From Bog-473 sp963738135 (GTDB taxonomy: Bacteria; Actinomycetota; Acidimicrobiia; Acidimicrobiales; RAAP-2), in assembly GCA_963738135.1 (NCBI GenBank), contig CAVTVK010000002.1:1-64000 (forward strand): a DNA stretch of 64,000 bases. The letters are read 5' to 3'. Positions 27,564-37,735 of the stretch are shown piece by piece; the stretch's first letter is position 1; every line of letters starts with the position of its first letter. The notes under the pieces were generated by a model. The model was not told where the DNA came from, did no database searches, and saw only the letters and a list, made by a program, of their open reading frames with translations. The position numbers and the translations under genes are program-made.

Positions 27564-28290
27564 TCACGGGCACGGCCCGTAGGGATCGATGGGAGCGTCG
27601 GACGCCCCGCTCAGCACGAGGGAATTCGAGGCCTCGTTCATGTACGCCTGCGGACAGGGGTCGGCAATGGCGATCACCGCCGAGTTGGGACAGGCACTCT
27701 GATTCCGGAGACAGGTCATCGCTTCCCGTCCTTCGGCGAATCCGGGGCACTGGAACGTGAAGCCCTTGGCGGCATAGGCCTGCAGGTAGCTCAGCGCGGC
27801 GGCGCAGCCCCATGTCGTGGCCTGGCCGACGGGGGGCACGACGCTCGGATCCGCCGGCGGCGCGGCGGGAGCGGTCGCGACGGGAGTCGTGGGTGCGGTC
27901 ACGGTCGGCGCGGGGGTCGGCGGTGCGACGACGGGCGTGGACGGCGTCGTCGTCGTCGTCGTGGTTGGTGCGGTGGTTGTCGTCGTCCCGGGGGCGGACG
28001 GCGGCGGGACGGACGTCGTCGGGTGCGCGCCCGCGGCCGCCCTGGCGGCCGTTTCGGGCGGAGCAGCGCCGCTGGGAGCGGGGTGACGTGGTCCCGGCCC
28101 CGGACGTGACCAGCAGCGCGGCCAGGATGGCCATGGCGGCGAAGAGTGCGATGGGCAGCAGCGTGACGGTGCGCTGACGTGAGCGTGAGCGTGGGCGCGC
28201 GTGCGCGGGCTTGCGCTTGCGCTTGCGCGGGCGTACAGCGGGAAGCAGGGGTGCTCCTTCGAGGGATGGGACGCGACTGGTGTTGCCCAT
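27564..28290 (-). CDS. Membrane-anchored protein with Thr/Pro linker and Cys-rich extracellular domain, one frameshift
   Basis: About 240 residues with one shift near 28085. A very basic cytoplasmic head (RKRKRKPAHARPRSRSRQR) precedes a single membrane helix (LLPIALFAAMAILAALLV). A long Thr/Pro/Ala linker encoded by GTC-type repeats (about 27850-28020) follows. The C-terminal domain (TTWGCAAALSYLQAYAAKG, FQCPGFAEGREAMTCL, SACPNSAVIAIADPCP) has at least five cysteines, probably disulfide-bonded outside the cell. I know no family for it. The start is ATG 28290. Confidence 0.6.
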
Positions 28291-28439
28291 CGTTACCCAC
28301 GGCACCCCCGTTGAAGGAGCGCAGCATCGAGAAACCCTCAGAACGCCGGGCCAACGGGGGTGCAGACGGCGGGCGTTGAGATCATCGTCCGACCTGAGAG
28401 CGTTCCCCGCGGCGCAACGCCCATGTGGCGGAGGTCAGG

Positions 28440-28676
28440 TCAGATGGTGACGACGGGGCACGTGATGGTGCGGGTGATGCCCTCGATCTGTTGCATGTCC
28501 CGCACCACCATGCGGCCGAGGTCGTCCATGGACGACGCCTCCGCTCGGGCGATCACGTCATAAGGGCCGGTGACGCCGTCGGCCACGATCACACCGGCGA
28601 TGGCGCCGAGCTCCTGAGCGACCTGGGCGGCCTTGCCCACGTCGGTCTGAATCAGCACGTACGCGTGGACGGTCAC
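28440..28676 (-). CDS. Lrp/AsnC ligand-binding (RAM) domain protein, no DNA-binding domain
   Basis: 78 residues, intact. The sequence AYVLIQTDVGKAAQVAQEL, then GVTGPYDVIARAEASSMDDLGRMV and GITRTITCPVV, is the RAM fold that binds amino acids in Lrp/AsnC proteins. The usual N-terminal helix-turn-helix is missing; stand-alone RAM proteins are known and form multimers. It is divergent from the MFS transporter, with a 21-base gap. The ligand cannot be predicted. Confidence 0.88.
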   Translation of the reverse strand: MTVHAYVLIQTDVGKAAQVAQELGAIAGVIVADGVTGPYDVIARAEASSMDDLGRMVVRDMQQIEGITRTITCPVVTI

Positions 28677-28697
28677 GGCACACCGTACATTGGCCTG

Positions 28698-30068
28698 GTG
28701 GCGATGGCGCCGAAGATCGAGCAGTTCAAGGACATGGCGCGCCAGGCCCGTCAGGATCTGTTCGACCAGTCACATCCCATCGGCCGCCTTTCCCTGCTGC
28801 AATGCGCCATGCTCGGCGGCGGGACGGTCGTCACCATCTCGCTGGCGGGCTCGCTCTTCTTCTCCATCTCGCCCGACGCCGCGGACCACAAGATCCTGCT
28901 GTACCTCCTCTTCACCCTGGCTCCTTTCGCCATCGTGTCGCCTCTCCTCGGTCCGCTCATCGACCGCAACCGCGGGGCGCGCCGCCTCATGGTGGTCGCG
29001 TCCGCCGTCGGGCAGGTGGTGCTGTGCCCCCTGATGGCCACGCATCTCCACAGCCTGCTGCTCTTCCCCCTCGCCTTTCTGGTGCTCGTGTGCCAGAAGC
29101 TCTACCTGGTGACAAAGGGCGCTCTCGTGCCCGAGATGGCCGCACTCGACGGTTCGGACTCAGACAGCGAACAGGCGGGCTACGCCACGCTCAACGCGCG
29201 GCTGACGCTCCTCGGCACCCTGGCGGGTTTCGTGGCATCGATACCGGCCGTGATCCTCTACAAGGTCGCCGGCTCCCCGGCGGTCCTCGTGTTCGCCACG
29301 ATCGTCTTCGTCGGTGCCGCCGTGGCCGGCGCCCGGCTGCCGGTGCTCACCAGCCGCCGGGCGGAGGAACTCTGGGCCGACCAACCGAGCAAGGTGCGTG
29401 AGTACGGCCAGGAAGGCGAGGCCCACACGCGGGAACAAGACCTGCTCCGGTTGCAACCGTTCGCCAATCCCGAGGTGATGCTCGGTCTGAGCGCCATGTG
29501 CATCGTGCGCGGCCTTACCGGTTTCATGACCTTCATGCTCGCCTTCGGGCTGCGGCGCATGCACGGCGTCGGGCTGTACTGGTACGGATTGGTTCTGGCG
29601 GGCAGCGGTGCCGGGGCGATCGTCGGACTCGTACTGGTGGGTCGACTGCGCAAGCGCATGACCGAACAGCAGCTCCTCCTGTCGTCCCTGTGGTTGATCG
29701 CCATCACGGCCGCCGGTTGCGCCGTCTGGGGCACACTCTTGGCGCAGGTGGTCCTGGCCTTCATGGTCGGCCTGTGCGGGGCCGTGGCCCAGCCGTCCTT
29801 CGATGCCATGACCCAGCGCTACATCCCCCTGTCCGCTCAGGGGCGCGCCTTCGCCCGCTTCGGCATGCGTCAGCAGCTCGTCTGGGTGGTCGGCTCCCTG
29901 ATTCCCCTGATCATCGTGTTCACCCTGCCGCAGGGGGACGCCACGATCGCCGTGCTGGCCGCGTTGGGCGGACTGACCTACGTGTCAGGCCGGCGAGCAG
30001 CGCACGCGCCGCGGATGGTGCGGCGGGACTACCGCAAGCTGGGGGATGTGGGCGAAGCGGGAAGCTGA
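28698..30068 (+). CDS. Major facilitator superfamily transporter
   Basis: 456 residues, intact. Multiple hydrophobic helices are visible (for example LLQCAMLGGGTVVTISLAG, LLYLLFTLAPFAIVSPLLG, GLYWYGLVLAGSGAGAIVG, WLIAITAAGCAVWGTLLAQ). The loop after helix 2-3 has GPLIDRNRGARRLMV, a variant of the MFS motif A (G...DR.G.R). An amphipathic N-terminus (KIEQFKDMARQARQDLFDQ) precedes the first helix. The substrate is unknown. TACATT (28686-28691) six bases before GTG 28698 suggests a leaderless start; ATG 28704 is an alternative. Its stop faces the pckG stop eight bases away. Confidence 0.85.
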   Translation: MAMAPKIEQFKDMARQARQDLFDQSHPIGRLSLLQCAMLGGGTVVTISLAGSLFFSISPDAADHKILLYLLFTLAPFAIVSPLLGPLIDRNRGARRLMVVASAVGQVVLCPLMATHLHSLLLFPLAFLVLVCQKLYLVTKGALVPEMAALDGSDSDSEQAGYATLNARLTLLGTLAGFVASIPAVILYKVAGSPAVLVFATIVFVGAAVAGARLPVLTSRRAEELWADQPSKVREYGQEGEAHTREQDLLRLQPFANPEVMLGLSAMCIVRGLTGFMTFMLAFGLRRMHGVGLYWYGLVLAGSGAGAIVGLVLVGRLRKRMTEQQLLLSSLWLIAITAAGCAVWGTLLAQVVLAFMVGLCGAVAQPSFDAMTQRYIPLSAQGRAFARFGMRQQLVWVVGSLIPLIIVFTLPQGDATIAVLAALGGLTYVSGRRAAHAPRMVRRDYRKLGDVGEAGS

Positions 30069-30075
30069 GAGCTGA

Positions 30076-31866
30076 TCAGCCGAGGCGCTGACCCAGGGTC
30101 TCGGCCTGATCGGCCAGCGCCTGGGGCAGCCGGTCACCGAACTGGGCGTAGTACTCCTTGATCAGGGGCACCTCGGCCCGCCACCCCTCGGTGTCGACCC
30201 GCAGCAGCTCCTCCATCTGGTCCCGGCTCACGTCGATCCCGGTGGTGTCGATGGCGTCGGGCGTGGGGACCGAGCCGATCGGCGTCTCGACCGCCGGCGC
30301 CTTGTCCGTGACGCGATGGAAGATCCACTCGAGCACGCGTGAGTTCTCGCCGTATCCCGGCCACAGGAACTTCCCGTCGGCGTCCTTGCGGAACCAGTTG
30401 ACGTAGAAGATCTTCGGCAGGGCGTCGCGGTCCGGTGCTTCCGCGCCGATCTGCAGCCAGTGCGCGAAGTAGTCGGCCATGTTGTAGCCGCAGAACGGCA
30501 ACATGGCGAACGGGTCGCGGCGCAGGTTGCCCACGGCGCCGGCCTGGGCGGCCGTGGTCTCGGACGCCATGATCGAGCCCAGGAACACGCCGTGCTCCCA
30601 ATCGTGGGACTGGAAGACGAGCGGGACGACCGAGGCCCGACGGCCGCCGAAGAGGATGGCGCTGATCGGCACGCCCTGGGGGTCCTCCCACTCGGGGGCG
30701 ATGGCCGGATCCTGGCTGGCCGGCGCCGTGAAGCGGGCATTGGGGTGCGCGGCCGGCGTGCCCGACTCGGGGGTCCAGTCGTTGCCCTTCCAGTCGGTCA
30801 GATGGGCGGGGGGCTGCTCGGTCATGCCCTCCCACCAGATGTCGCCGTCGTCGGTCAGCGCCGTGTTGGTGAAGATGCAATTGCCGTCGAGCGTGAGGAT
30901 GGCATTGGGATTGGTGTGCGTGTTGGTGCCCGGCGCCACGCCGAAGAAGCCGGCCTCGGGGTTGATGGCGTAGAGCTGGCCGTCGGCGCCGAATTTCATC
31001 CAGCAGATGTCGTCGCCGACCGTCTCGACCTTCCATCCCTCAATGGAAGGGATGAGCATGGCCAGGTTCGTCTTGCCGCAGGCCGACGGGAAGGCGCCGG
31101 TGACGTAGCGGGTCTCTCCCTCGGGCGAAGTGAGCTTGAGGATCAGCATGTGCTCGGCCATCCAGCCGGCGTCGCGGGCCATGACAGAGGCGATGCGCAG
31201 CGCGAAGCACTTCTTGCCGAGGAGTGCATTGCCGCCGTAGCCGGAGCCGAACGAGGTGATCTCGCGCGTCTCGGGGAAGTGGACGATGTACTTGTTCTCC
31301 GCGTTACAGGGCCAGGCGACGTCCTTTTCGCCGGGCTCGAGGGGGGCACCGACGGAGTGCAGGCACGGGACGAACTCGCCGTCGCCGAGCACCTCGAGGG
31401 CGCCCGTGCCCATGCGGGTCATGATGCGCATGGAGACCGCGACGTAGGCCGAGTCGGTCAGTTGCACACCGATGTGGGCGATGTCGGAGCCGAGCGGGCC
31501 CATGGAGAAGGGCACGACGTACATGGTGCGGCCCTTCATGCAGCCCTTGAAGAGGCCGTCGAGGTGCTGGCGCATCTCGGCGGGGTCGCGCCAGTTGTTG
31601 GTCGGACCGGCGTCGATCTCCTTGGCGGAGCAGATGAAGGTGCGGTCCTCGACGCGGGCCACGTCGCCGGGGTCCGAGTGGGACCAGTAGCTGTTGGGAC
31701 GCTTGGCGTCCGACAGCTTGGTGAACGTGCCGGCGTCGACGAGCCCCTGGCAGAGCCGGTCGTACTCGTCGGCGGAACCGTCGCACCACTCGATGCGGTC
31801 CGGTGTGGTGAGGGCCGCCACTTCGTCGACCCAGGCGAGGAGTTTCGCGTTCGTTGTGGGCGCCAT
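30076..31866 (-). CDS. pckG: Phosphoenolpyruvate carboxykinase (GTP)
   Basis: 596 residues, intact. It catalyses oxaloacetate + GTP to PEP + GDP + CO2, the entry to gluconeogenesis. The P-loop-like kinase-1 motif [14 protein letters not shown] is present, with [29 protein letters not shown] (here FGSGYGG), [21 protein letters not shown] and [17 protein letters not shown], all typical of the GTP class rather than the ATP class. The start is ATG 31866 (MAPTTNAK). AAGGAG lies 14 bases upstream, somewhat far. The frame is open further upstream but reads as non-coding. Confidence 0.97.
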   Translation of the reverse strand: [596 protein letters not shown]

Positions 31867-31928
31867 GTCGGGGGGATGTGCTCCTTCGTCCGGCCGGTTT
31901 CGGTGGGGTCCAATGCTAGGCATGTGAC

Positions 31929-32909
31929 GTGGGATCCCCCAAACCTCGGCACACAACCCGTCCCGTCGAGGAAGACGAGGTCCTAGATCGTATCCGAGGC
32001 ATGGTGGGAAACGGAATCGAGGCCTTCGGGTTGCGTGACGACGCTGCTGTGCTGAACCTGGGACTCGGGGCGGGGCGGCCGCTGCTGGCCTCGGTCGACA
32101 GCGTGGTGGAGGGCGTCCACGTCGACCTCTCTCTGTGCAGCCCGGGCGACGTGGGCTGGAAGGCGCTGATGGGGGCGTTGAGCGACCTGGCCGCCATGGG
32201 TGCGGGGCCGCTGGCGGCGCTGGTGGCGCTGTGCGTGCCGGGTGGCTCGGGCGACGGGGAGCTGGCGCTCGGGGTGATGGCCGGTGTGGCCGAGGCGTCG
32301 GCGGCGGCCGGATGTCCGGTGGCCGGCGGCGACGTGTCGGGATCGGAGCCAGCTGATGGTGGCGGTCACGGTCCTGGGGACGGTCGAGGACGGGCGGACC
32401 GGGCCGCCGTCGGGCGCTGCGGGGCACGGGCCGGGGACGTGTTGCTGGTCACGGGGCCGTGCGGCGGGTCGGCGGCAGGATTGCGGGAGTTGCGCGCCGG
32501 CCGTGCGGGCGGTGCCGGACACGCCCGCCGTGGCCGCCTACCGGCGCCCGGTGGCGCGGCTGCGGGAGGGCGGGCTCGCACGAGTCGGCGGGGCGCACGC
32601 CATGATCGACATCTCCGACGGCCTGGCGCTCGACCTGCACCGGCTGGCCGACGTCTCGGGAGTCGGGTTCGTGCTCGACCGCATCCCAGTGGCGCCGGGG
32701 GCGAGCGTGGACGAGGCGTTGGCGGTGGGGAGGACTACGAGCTCGTGCTCGCCTGCGACGAGCCGGGGGCGGCGGGTCTCTGTGACGATTTCGTCGACGC
32801 GGGGCTCCGGCTCCCGGTCAGGATCGGCACGGTGGTCGACGATCCTGAGGTCCGCCTCCTCGACGGGATCGCGCTGCAACGCCTGGGTTGGCAGCACCGA
32901 CTCGGCTAG
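31929..32909 (+). CDS. thiL: Thiamine-monophosphate kinase, frameshifted
   Basis: About 325 residues, with shifts near 32345, 32403, 32505 and 32735. It carries GLRDDAAVLNLG (N-terminal ATP/Mg site), LLASVDSVVEGVHVD, ALSDLAAMGAGPLAAL, AGGDVS, HAMIDISDGLALDLHRLAD and GGEDYELVLAC, all standard ThiL motifs. It makes thiamine diphosphate from the monophosphate. GTG 31929 is the likely start, 62 bases from the divergent pckG start. I see no TPP riboswitch in front. Confidence 0.85.
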   Translation: MGSPKPRHTTRPVEEDEVLDRIRGMVGNGIEAFGLRDDAAVLNLGLGAGRPLLASVDSVVEGVHVDLSLCSPGDVGWKALMGALSDLAAMGAGPLAALVALCVPGGSGDGELALGVMAGVAEASAAAGCPVAGGDVSGSEPADGGGHGPGDGRGRADRAAVGRCGARAGDVLLVTGPCGGSAAGLRELRAGRAGGAGHARRGRLPAPGGAAAGGRARTSRRGARHDRHLRRPGARPAPAGRRLGSRVRARPHPSGAGGERGRGVGGGEDYELVLACDEPGAAGLCDDFVDAGLRLPVRIGTVVDDPEVRLLDGIALQRLGWQHRLG

Positions 32910-32992
32910 CGAGGGCGCCCCTCTGGCGAGGCGGGGGCGAGGTGGGGTGACGTGATCGGAGGCAGCGAACGCCGAGAGGCCCTCGGCGAGCG

Positions 32993-33214
32993 TCAGGCGC
33001 TCGTCGATGCCTGGTGCGTCCGGCGCAACGGCTTGGTCACCTTGCCGGCCCGGATGCACGAGGTGCAGACGTGCAGCCGCTTGGGCGCCCCGTCCACGAG
33101 GGCACGGACCCGCTGCACGTTGGGGTTCCAGCGCCGCTTGGTGCGACGGTGGGAGTGGCTCACGTTCATGCCGAACGAGGGCTTCTTGCCACAGATATCG
33201 CACACTGCTGCCAT
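32993..33214 (-). CDS. rpmB: 50S ribosomal protein L28
   Basis: 73 residues, intact. CDICGKKPSFGMNVSHSHRR (in part), then RRWNPNVQRVRALVDG and KRLHVCTSCIRAGKV, match L28. Two CxxC pairs mark the zinc-binding form. AGGAAGG seven bases before ATG 33214 is a strong ribosome site. It is divergent from the fakA-like gene, the order also seen in Firmicutes and Actinobacteria (rpmB | DAK-recG-rsmD-coaD). Confidence 0.96.
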   Translation of the reverse strand: MAAVCDICGKKPSFGMNVSHSHRRTKRRWNPNVQRVRALVDGAPKRLHVCTSCIRAGKVTKPLRRTHQASTSA

Positions 33215-33295
33215 TGGAGAACCTTCCTGGGGGAGGCCGCGGTCGACGGACCACGCAGGCCTTCACGAACAGCGCAAAGGTTAGCATCCCCTGCC

Positions 33296-34994
33296 ATGAC
33301 CTCTTCGGCGACGTTGGGCGCCGACGACCTCCGCGCCGTGATGGGCGGATACCGGGACGCCCTGCGGCTGCACCAGGCGGACATCAACCGCCTGAACGTC
33401 TATCCGGTGCCCGACGGGGACACCGGCACCAACATGGCCCTCACCCTCGAAGCCGTGGTCACCGAGTTGCAGGGAGTCGAGGCCGGCGCCGGCCTGCCCG
33501 AGGTGTGCAAGGCGATCGGCCACGGCTCGCTCATGGGCGCCCGGGGGAACTCTGGCGTCATCCTCTCCCAGCTCCTCCGCGGCATGAGCGAGCGGATGGC
33601 GGTGGCGGGGGAGGCGGGCGTGGGTCCCGAGGTCCTGATGGACGCCATCGAGCATGCGTCCGAGCTGGCCCGGCGCGCCGTCGTGCGCCCGGTCGAGGGG
33701 ACGATCCTGACCGTGGCCTCGGCCGCCGCCGTCGGCGCCGCGCAGGGGTCCGATCTGGTGGGCGTGGTCGAGCGCGCCCGGGTGGAGGCGGCCGACGCCC
33801 TGGCCCGCACGCCCGAGATGCTGCCCGTGCTGGCCCAGGCCGGGGTGGTCGACGCCGGCGGCAGCGGGTACCTCCTCCTGCTCGACGCGTTCCTCCTGGT
33901 GCTCGACGGCCGACCGCTCCCCGAGCCCTCGGGGGTGGACGCCCCGGCTCCGGACCTGAGCGGCCTCAACGTGTCGTGGGCGGCAGCGAACGGCGGGCCC
34001 GGCCGCGACGGCACGGGAGGCGAGGAGCACGCAGTCGGGGACCTGCGCTACGAGGTCATGTACTTCCTGCATGCGCCCGACGACTCCATCGAGGCCTTCA
34101 AAGAGGTCTGGGCGGGTGTCGGCGACTCCATCGTGGTGGTCGGCGGCGACGGCATCTGGAACTGCCACATCCATACCGACGACATCGGGGCGGCCATAGA
34201 GGCCGGCGTGGACGCCGGGCGCCCGCACCGCATCAGGGTGACCGACCTCGATGAGCAGGTGGAGGAGGAGCGCTGGGTGCGCGAGAGCGTGGGCGCCCCG
34301 GGCGCCGGCCCCAGCACCGAGGGCACCGGGCCGCCACCGACCACCAGCGTCGTCGCCGTCGTCTCGGGTGACGGCATCGGGCGCATCTTCCGCTCCCTCG
34401 GCGTCCACCACCTCGTCGTCGGCGGCCAGACGATGAATCCGGCGACGGCCGACCTGATAAAGGCGGTCGAGTCGGTCGGCTCGGACCAGGTGGTGATCCT
34501 GCCCAACAACAAGAACATCCGGCCCGTGGCCGACCAGGTCGATGCGCTGTGCCGACAAGACGGTCCGGGTCGTGGCGACCGGTTCGATCGTCGAGGGCTT
34601 CGCCGCCCTCCTGGCCTATGACCCGGCGGCGGATGCCGACGCCAACGTGGCGTCCATGTCCGAGTCCGCCGCCCGTGTCGTGCCGGCCGAGGTCACACAG
34701 GCCGTGCGCGACACGGTGACCGACGCCGGCGAGGTGCACGAGGGTGACTACATCGGGGTCTCGCGTGACGGCGTCGTGGCGGTCTCCGACAACATCGTCG
34801 TCTGCACGCGCCTGCTGCTCAGCCGCCTGCTCGACCCGACGCACGAGCTGGTGACGCTCATCGAGGGCGAGGGTGCCCGCGTGGCCGACACGAGGCGGAT
34901 CGAGGAGTGGCTCTCCGAGGAGCACCCCGACGTCGCGCTCGAGGTGCACCAGGGCGGCCAGCCCCTCTACCCGTACCTGCTGGGGATTGAGTAG
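33296..34994 (+). CDS. DAK2/DegV-type fatty acid kinase subunit A-like protein, one frameshift
   Basis: About 565 residues after one shift near 34555. The N-terminal DhaL (DAK2) domain has NVYPVPDGDTGTNMALTLE (Mg-ATP site) and GARGNSGVILSQLLRG. A middle domain shows YEVMYFLHAPDDSIEAFKE and WNCHIHTDDIGAAIEAG, and the C-terminal half has VAVVSGDGIGRIFRSLGV, ILPNNKNIRPVADQ and EWLSEEHPDVALEVHQGGQPLYPYLLG. This is the FakA architecture, which phosphorylates fatty acids held by a FakB/DegV partner. Its place upstream of recG and near plsX and acpP fits. TAGCAT (33282-33287) eight bases before ATG 33296 may be a leaderless -10. Confidence 0.88.
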
Positions 34995-37155
34995 CGGCCG
35001 CACACTCAGCGACCTGAGCCAGCGGGCCGGTGTCCGTGCTCGAGTCGGTGTCCGAGCGCAAGGCCGGCCGGCTGGCCGACCTCGGCATCGAGACGGTCCT
35101 CGACCTCCTCACGACGTATCCCCGGCGCTACATCGACCGCACCCGCCAGGCCGACGTCTCGGACCTGCGAGGTCGGCGACGAGGCGGCCGTGCTGGCCAC
35201 CGTGCAGTCGGCGCAGCGCCCGGCGCGCCCGGACGGGGCGGGCCGTCGTGGACGTCGTCGTGCGCGACGGCACCGGCCGGCTGAAGGTCGTCTTCTTCAA
35301 CCAACCCTGGCGGGCCAAGCAGCTCGAGGCCGGCACCGAGGCGATCTTCTTCGGCAAGGTCACCGAGTACCGGGGCACCCGCCAGATGGCCAACCCCGTC
35401 GTCGACGTGGTGGCCGGCGTGACGCCCGGGCGGCGGACGCTGCGGATCCTGCCCGTCTACCCGGCCTCGGCCAAGGCCGGCCTGACGTCGTGGGAGATCG
35501 GGGAGTTCGTGGCCGAGGCGCTCGAGCGAGCCGGCGAGTTCGCCGACCCGCTCCCCGAGCGAGTGGCGGGACCCGCATCGACCTGTGGGACCGCACCGAC
35601 GCCTTCCGGGCCATCCACGGGCCCGAGTCGCTCGACGTGGTCGAGCCGGCGCGCCGCCGCCTCGTCTTCGACGAGCTCTTCCGCCTGCAGCTGGCCCTGG
35701 TGCTGCGCCGGCGGGCCTTCGAGGTCAACGCCCGCGCCCTGCACCACGCCGTGTCGCCGCGCGAGGTCACCGGCGGCGTGCAGCGACACGCTCGTGGCGC
35801 GCTTCCTGGCCGGCCTGCCCTACGAGCTGACCAAGGCGCAGCGCCGCGCCCTGGCCGTCATCGTCGCCGACATGGCCGGGCCCTTCCCGATGCACCGCCT
35901 CCTGCAGGGCGACGTCGGCTCGGGCAAGACGGTGGTGGCGCTGGCCGCGCTGCTGGCCGCGGTGCAGAGCGGCCACCAGGGTGCCCTGATGGTGCCGACC
36001 GAGGTGCTGGCGGAGCAGCACTTCACCGCGGTGCGCGCCCTGCTCGGCGACCTCGAGGGCCCCGGTGGCATGGCGGGCGGCGAGGTGCGGGTCGAGCTGC
36101 TCACCAGCCGGGTCAAGGGCAAGGCCCGCGCCGCCGTGCTCGAGGGCCTGGCCTCGGGCGCGGTCGGCATCGTGGTGGGGACGCACGCGCTGCTGACCGA
36201 GGAGGTCGCATTCGGCTCGCTCGGCGCGGTGGTGATCGACGAGCAGCACCGCTTCGGCGTGGAGCAGCGGGCCACGTTGCGGGCCAAGGGCACCGACGGC
36301 GACCCGGACCTGCTGGTCATGACGGCGACCCCCATTCCGCGCACCGCCGCCATGGTGATCTTCGGCGACCTCGACCTGACCACGCTCGACGAGATGCCCG
36401 CCGGGCCGCCAGCCGGTCACGACCGAGTGGCTGCCCGGCGACGACGCGCCGGCGGGCGAGCCGGCCGCCTGGGACCGGGTGCGCGCAGGAGGTGGCCGCG
36501 GGGCACCGGGCCTTCGTCGTCTGCCCGCTGGTCAGCGACTCGCTGCGGGTCGAGGCCAAGTCGGCCAGCGAGGAGTTCGAGCGGCTGACGGCCGGCGAGC
36601 TGGCGGGGCTGCGCGTCGGGCTCATGCACGGCCAGATGGCGCCCGCCGTCCGCGAGGAGGTGATGGACCGCTTCCGCACCGGCGAGCTCGATGTGCTGGT
36701 CGCCACCACGGTCATCGAGGTCGGCGTCGACGTCCCCGAGGCCACCGTCATGGTCGTGGAGAGCGCCGACCGCTTCGGCATCGCACAGCTGCACCAGCTG
36801 CGGGGCCGGGTCGGCCGCGGCGGCACGGCCAGCTGGTGCTACCTGCTCGGCGGCGAGGAGGGCAACGAGCGGCTGACCGCGGTGGCCGGCTCGACCGACG
36901 GCTTCGCGCTGGCCGAGGCCGACCTGCGCGTGCGGGGCGAGGGACGCTGCTCGGGCGCCCGCCAGAAGGGGCAGAGCGACCTGCGGCTGGCCTCGCTGGC
37001 CGACCCCGGCGACATGGCGCTGCTGGACCGAGGCGCGCCAGGTGGCCGAGACCATGGTCGGCGAGGACCCGCAACTGACGGCGCACGCCGACCTGGCCGA
37101 CGAGGTCAGGCTGCTGCTGAGCGAGGACGAGGGGGAGTACCTCTTCAAGAGCTGA
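34987..37155 (+). CDS. recG: ATP-dependent DNA helicase RecG, multiply frameshifted
   Basis: About 720 residues are spread over several frames, with breaks near 35020, 35170, 35225, 35570, 35785, 36410, 36480 and 37035. Visible parts are the wedge N-terminus (GRLADLGIETVLDLLTTYPR), Walker A (LLQGDVGSGKTVVALAALLA), the DEQH box (VVIDEQHRFGVEQRATLRAKG), TATPIPRTAAMVIFGDLDL, the C-terminal helicase part (EVGVDVPEATVMVVESADRF) and GRGGTASWCYLLGG. RecG remodels stalled forks and Holliday junctions. TTG 34987 overlaps the fakA-like stop; GTG 35030 is the alternative start. Confidence 0.88.
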
Positions 37156-37191
37156 CGCTGCCGCCGGCTACGGGCCGCCGTAGGTGAGGCG

Positions 37192-37735
37192 ATGCGGGTC
37201 ATCGGAGGCCGGAGCCGCGGGCGCCGGCTGCCGGCCAAGCTGCCGACGGTCGGTCCGGCCGACGTCGGACCGGGTGCGCGAGGCCATCTTCGACATCCTG
37301 GGCTCGCAGGGCGGCGTCGAGGGCCTGACGGTGGTCGATCTGTTCTGCGGCAGCGGCGCGCTGGGGGTCGAGGCCCTTTCCCGGGGGGCGGCGTCGTCCA
37401 CCTTCGTCGACCTGGATCCGGACGCGTTGGCCGCCGTCCGCCAGAACGTGCAGGCGGTCGGGCTCGACGACGAGCCGGCGACGCTGGTGCGGGCCGCGCT
37501 GCCCGGCTGGCTGGACTCCGCGGCGGCTGCCGCGGTCACGTTCGACCTCGCCCTGTGCGACCCGCCCTACGACTTCGAGGACTGGCCGGCGCTGCTCGGC
37601 GCGCTGCGGGCCGACGCCGTCGTCATGGAATCGGCGGCGCCGATTGTGCTTCCCGAGGCCTGGGTGGTCGCGAGAGAGCGCCGGTACGGCGGTACGCTCG
37701 TCACCGTGGCTCATCGCAGCGGTGACGGCTCGTGA
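37192..37735 (+). CDS. rsmD: 16S rRNA (guanine966-N2)-methyltransferase, one frameshift
   Basis: About 180 residues with one shift near 37255; removing one G turns the sequence into TVVRPTSDRVREAIFDIL. Motifs are MRVIGGRSRGRRLPA at the start, VVDLFCGSGALGVEALSRGA (SAM site) and ALCDPPYDF (NPPY-type catalytic loop), as in RsmD. It methylates G966 of 16S rRNA. ATG 37192 follows the recG stop by 36 bases, and its own stop overlaps coaD (GTGA). Confidence 0.9.

Noticed and set aside
31867..31928. TPP riboswitch in front of thiL
   Set aside because: The 62-base gap is too short, and it lacks the conserved CUGAGA and thi-box segments.
31867..32427. N-terminal extension of PEP carboxykinase
   Set aside because: The open frame continues upstream but is Pro/Arg-rich and antisense to thiL; homologues start near MAPTTNAK.
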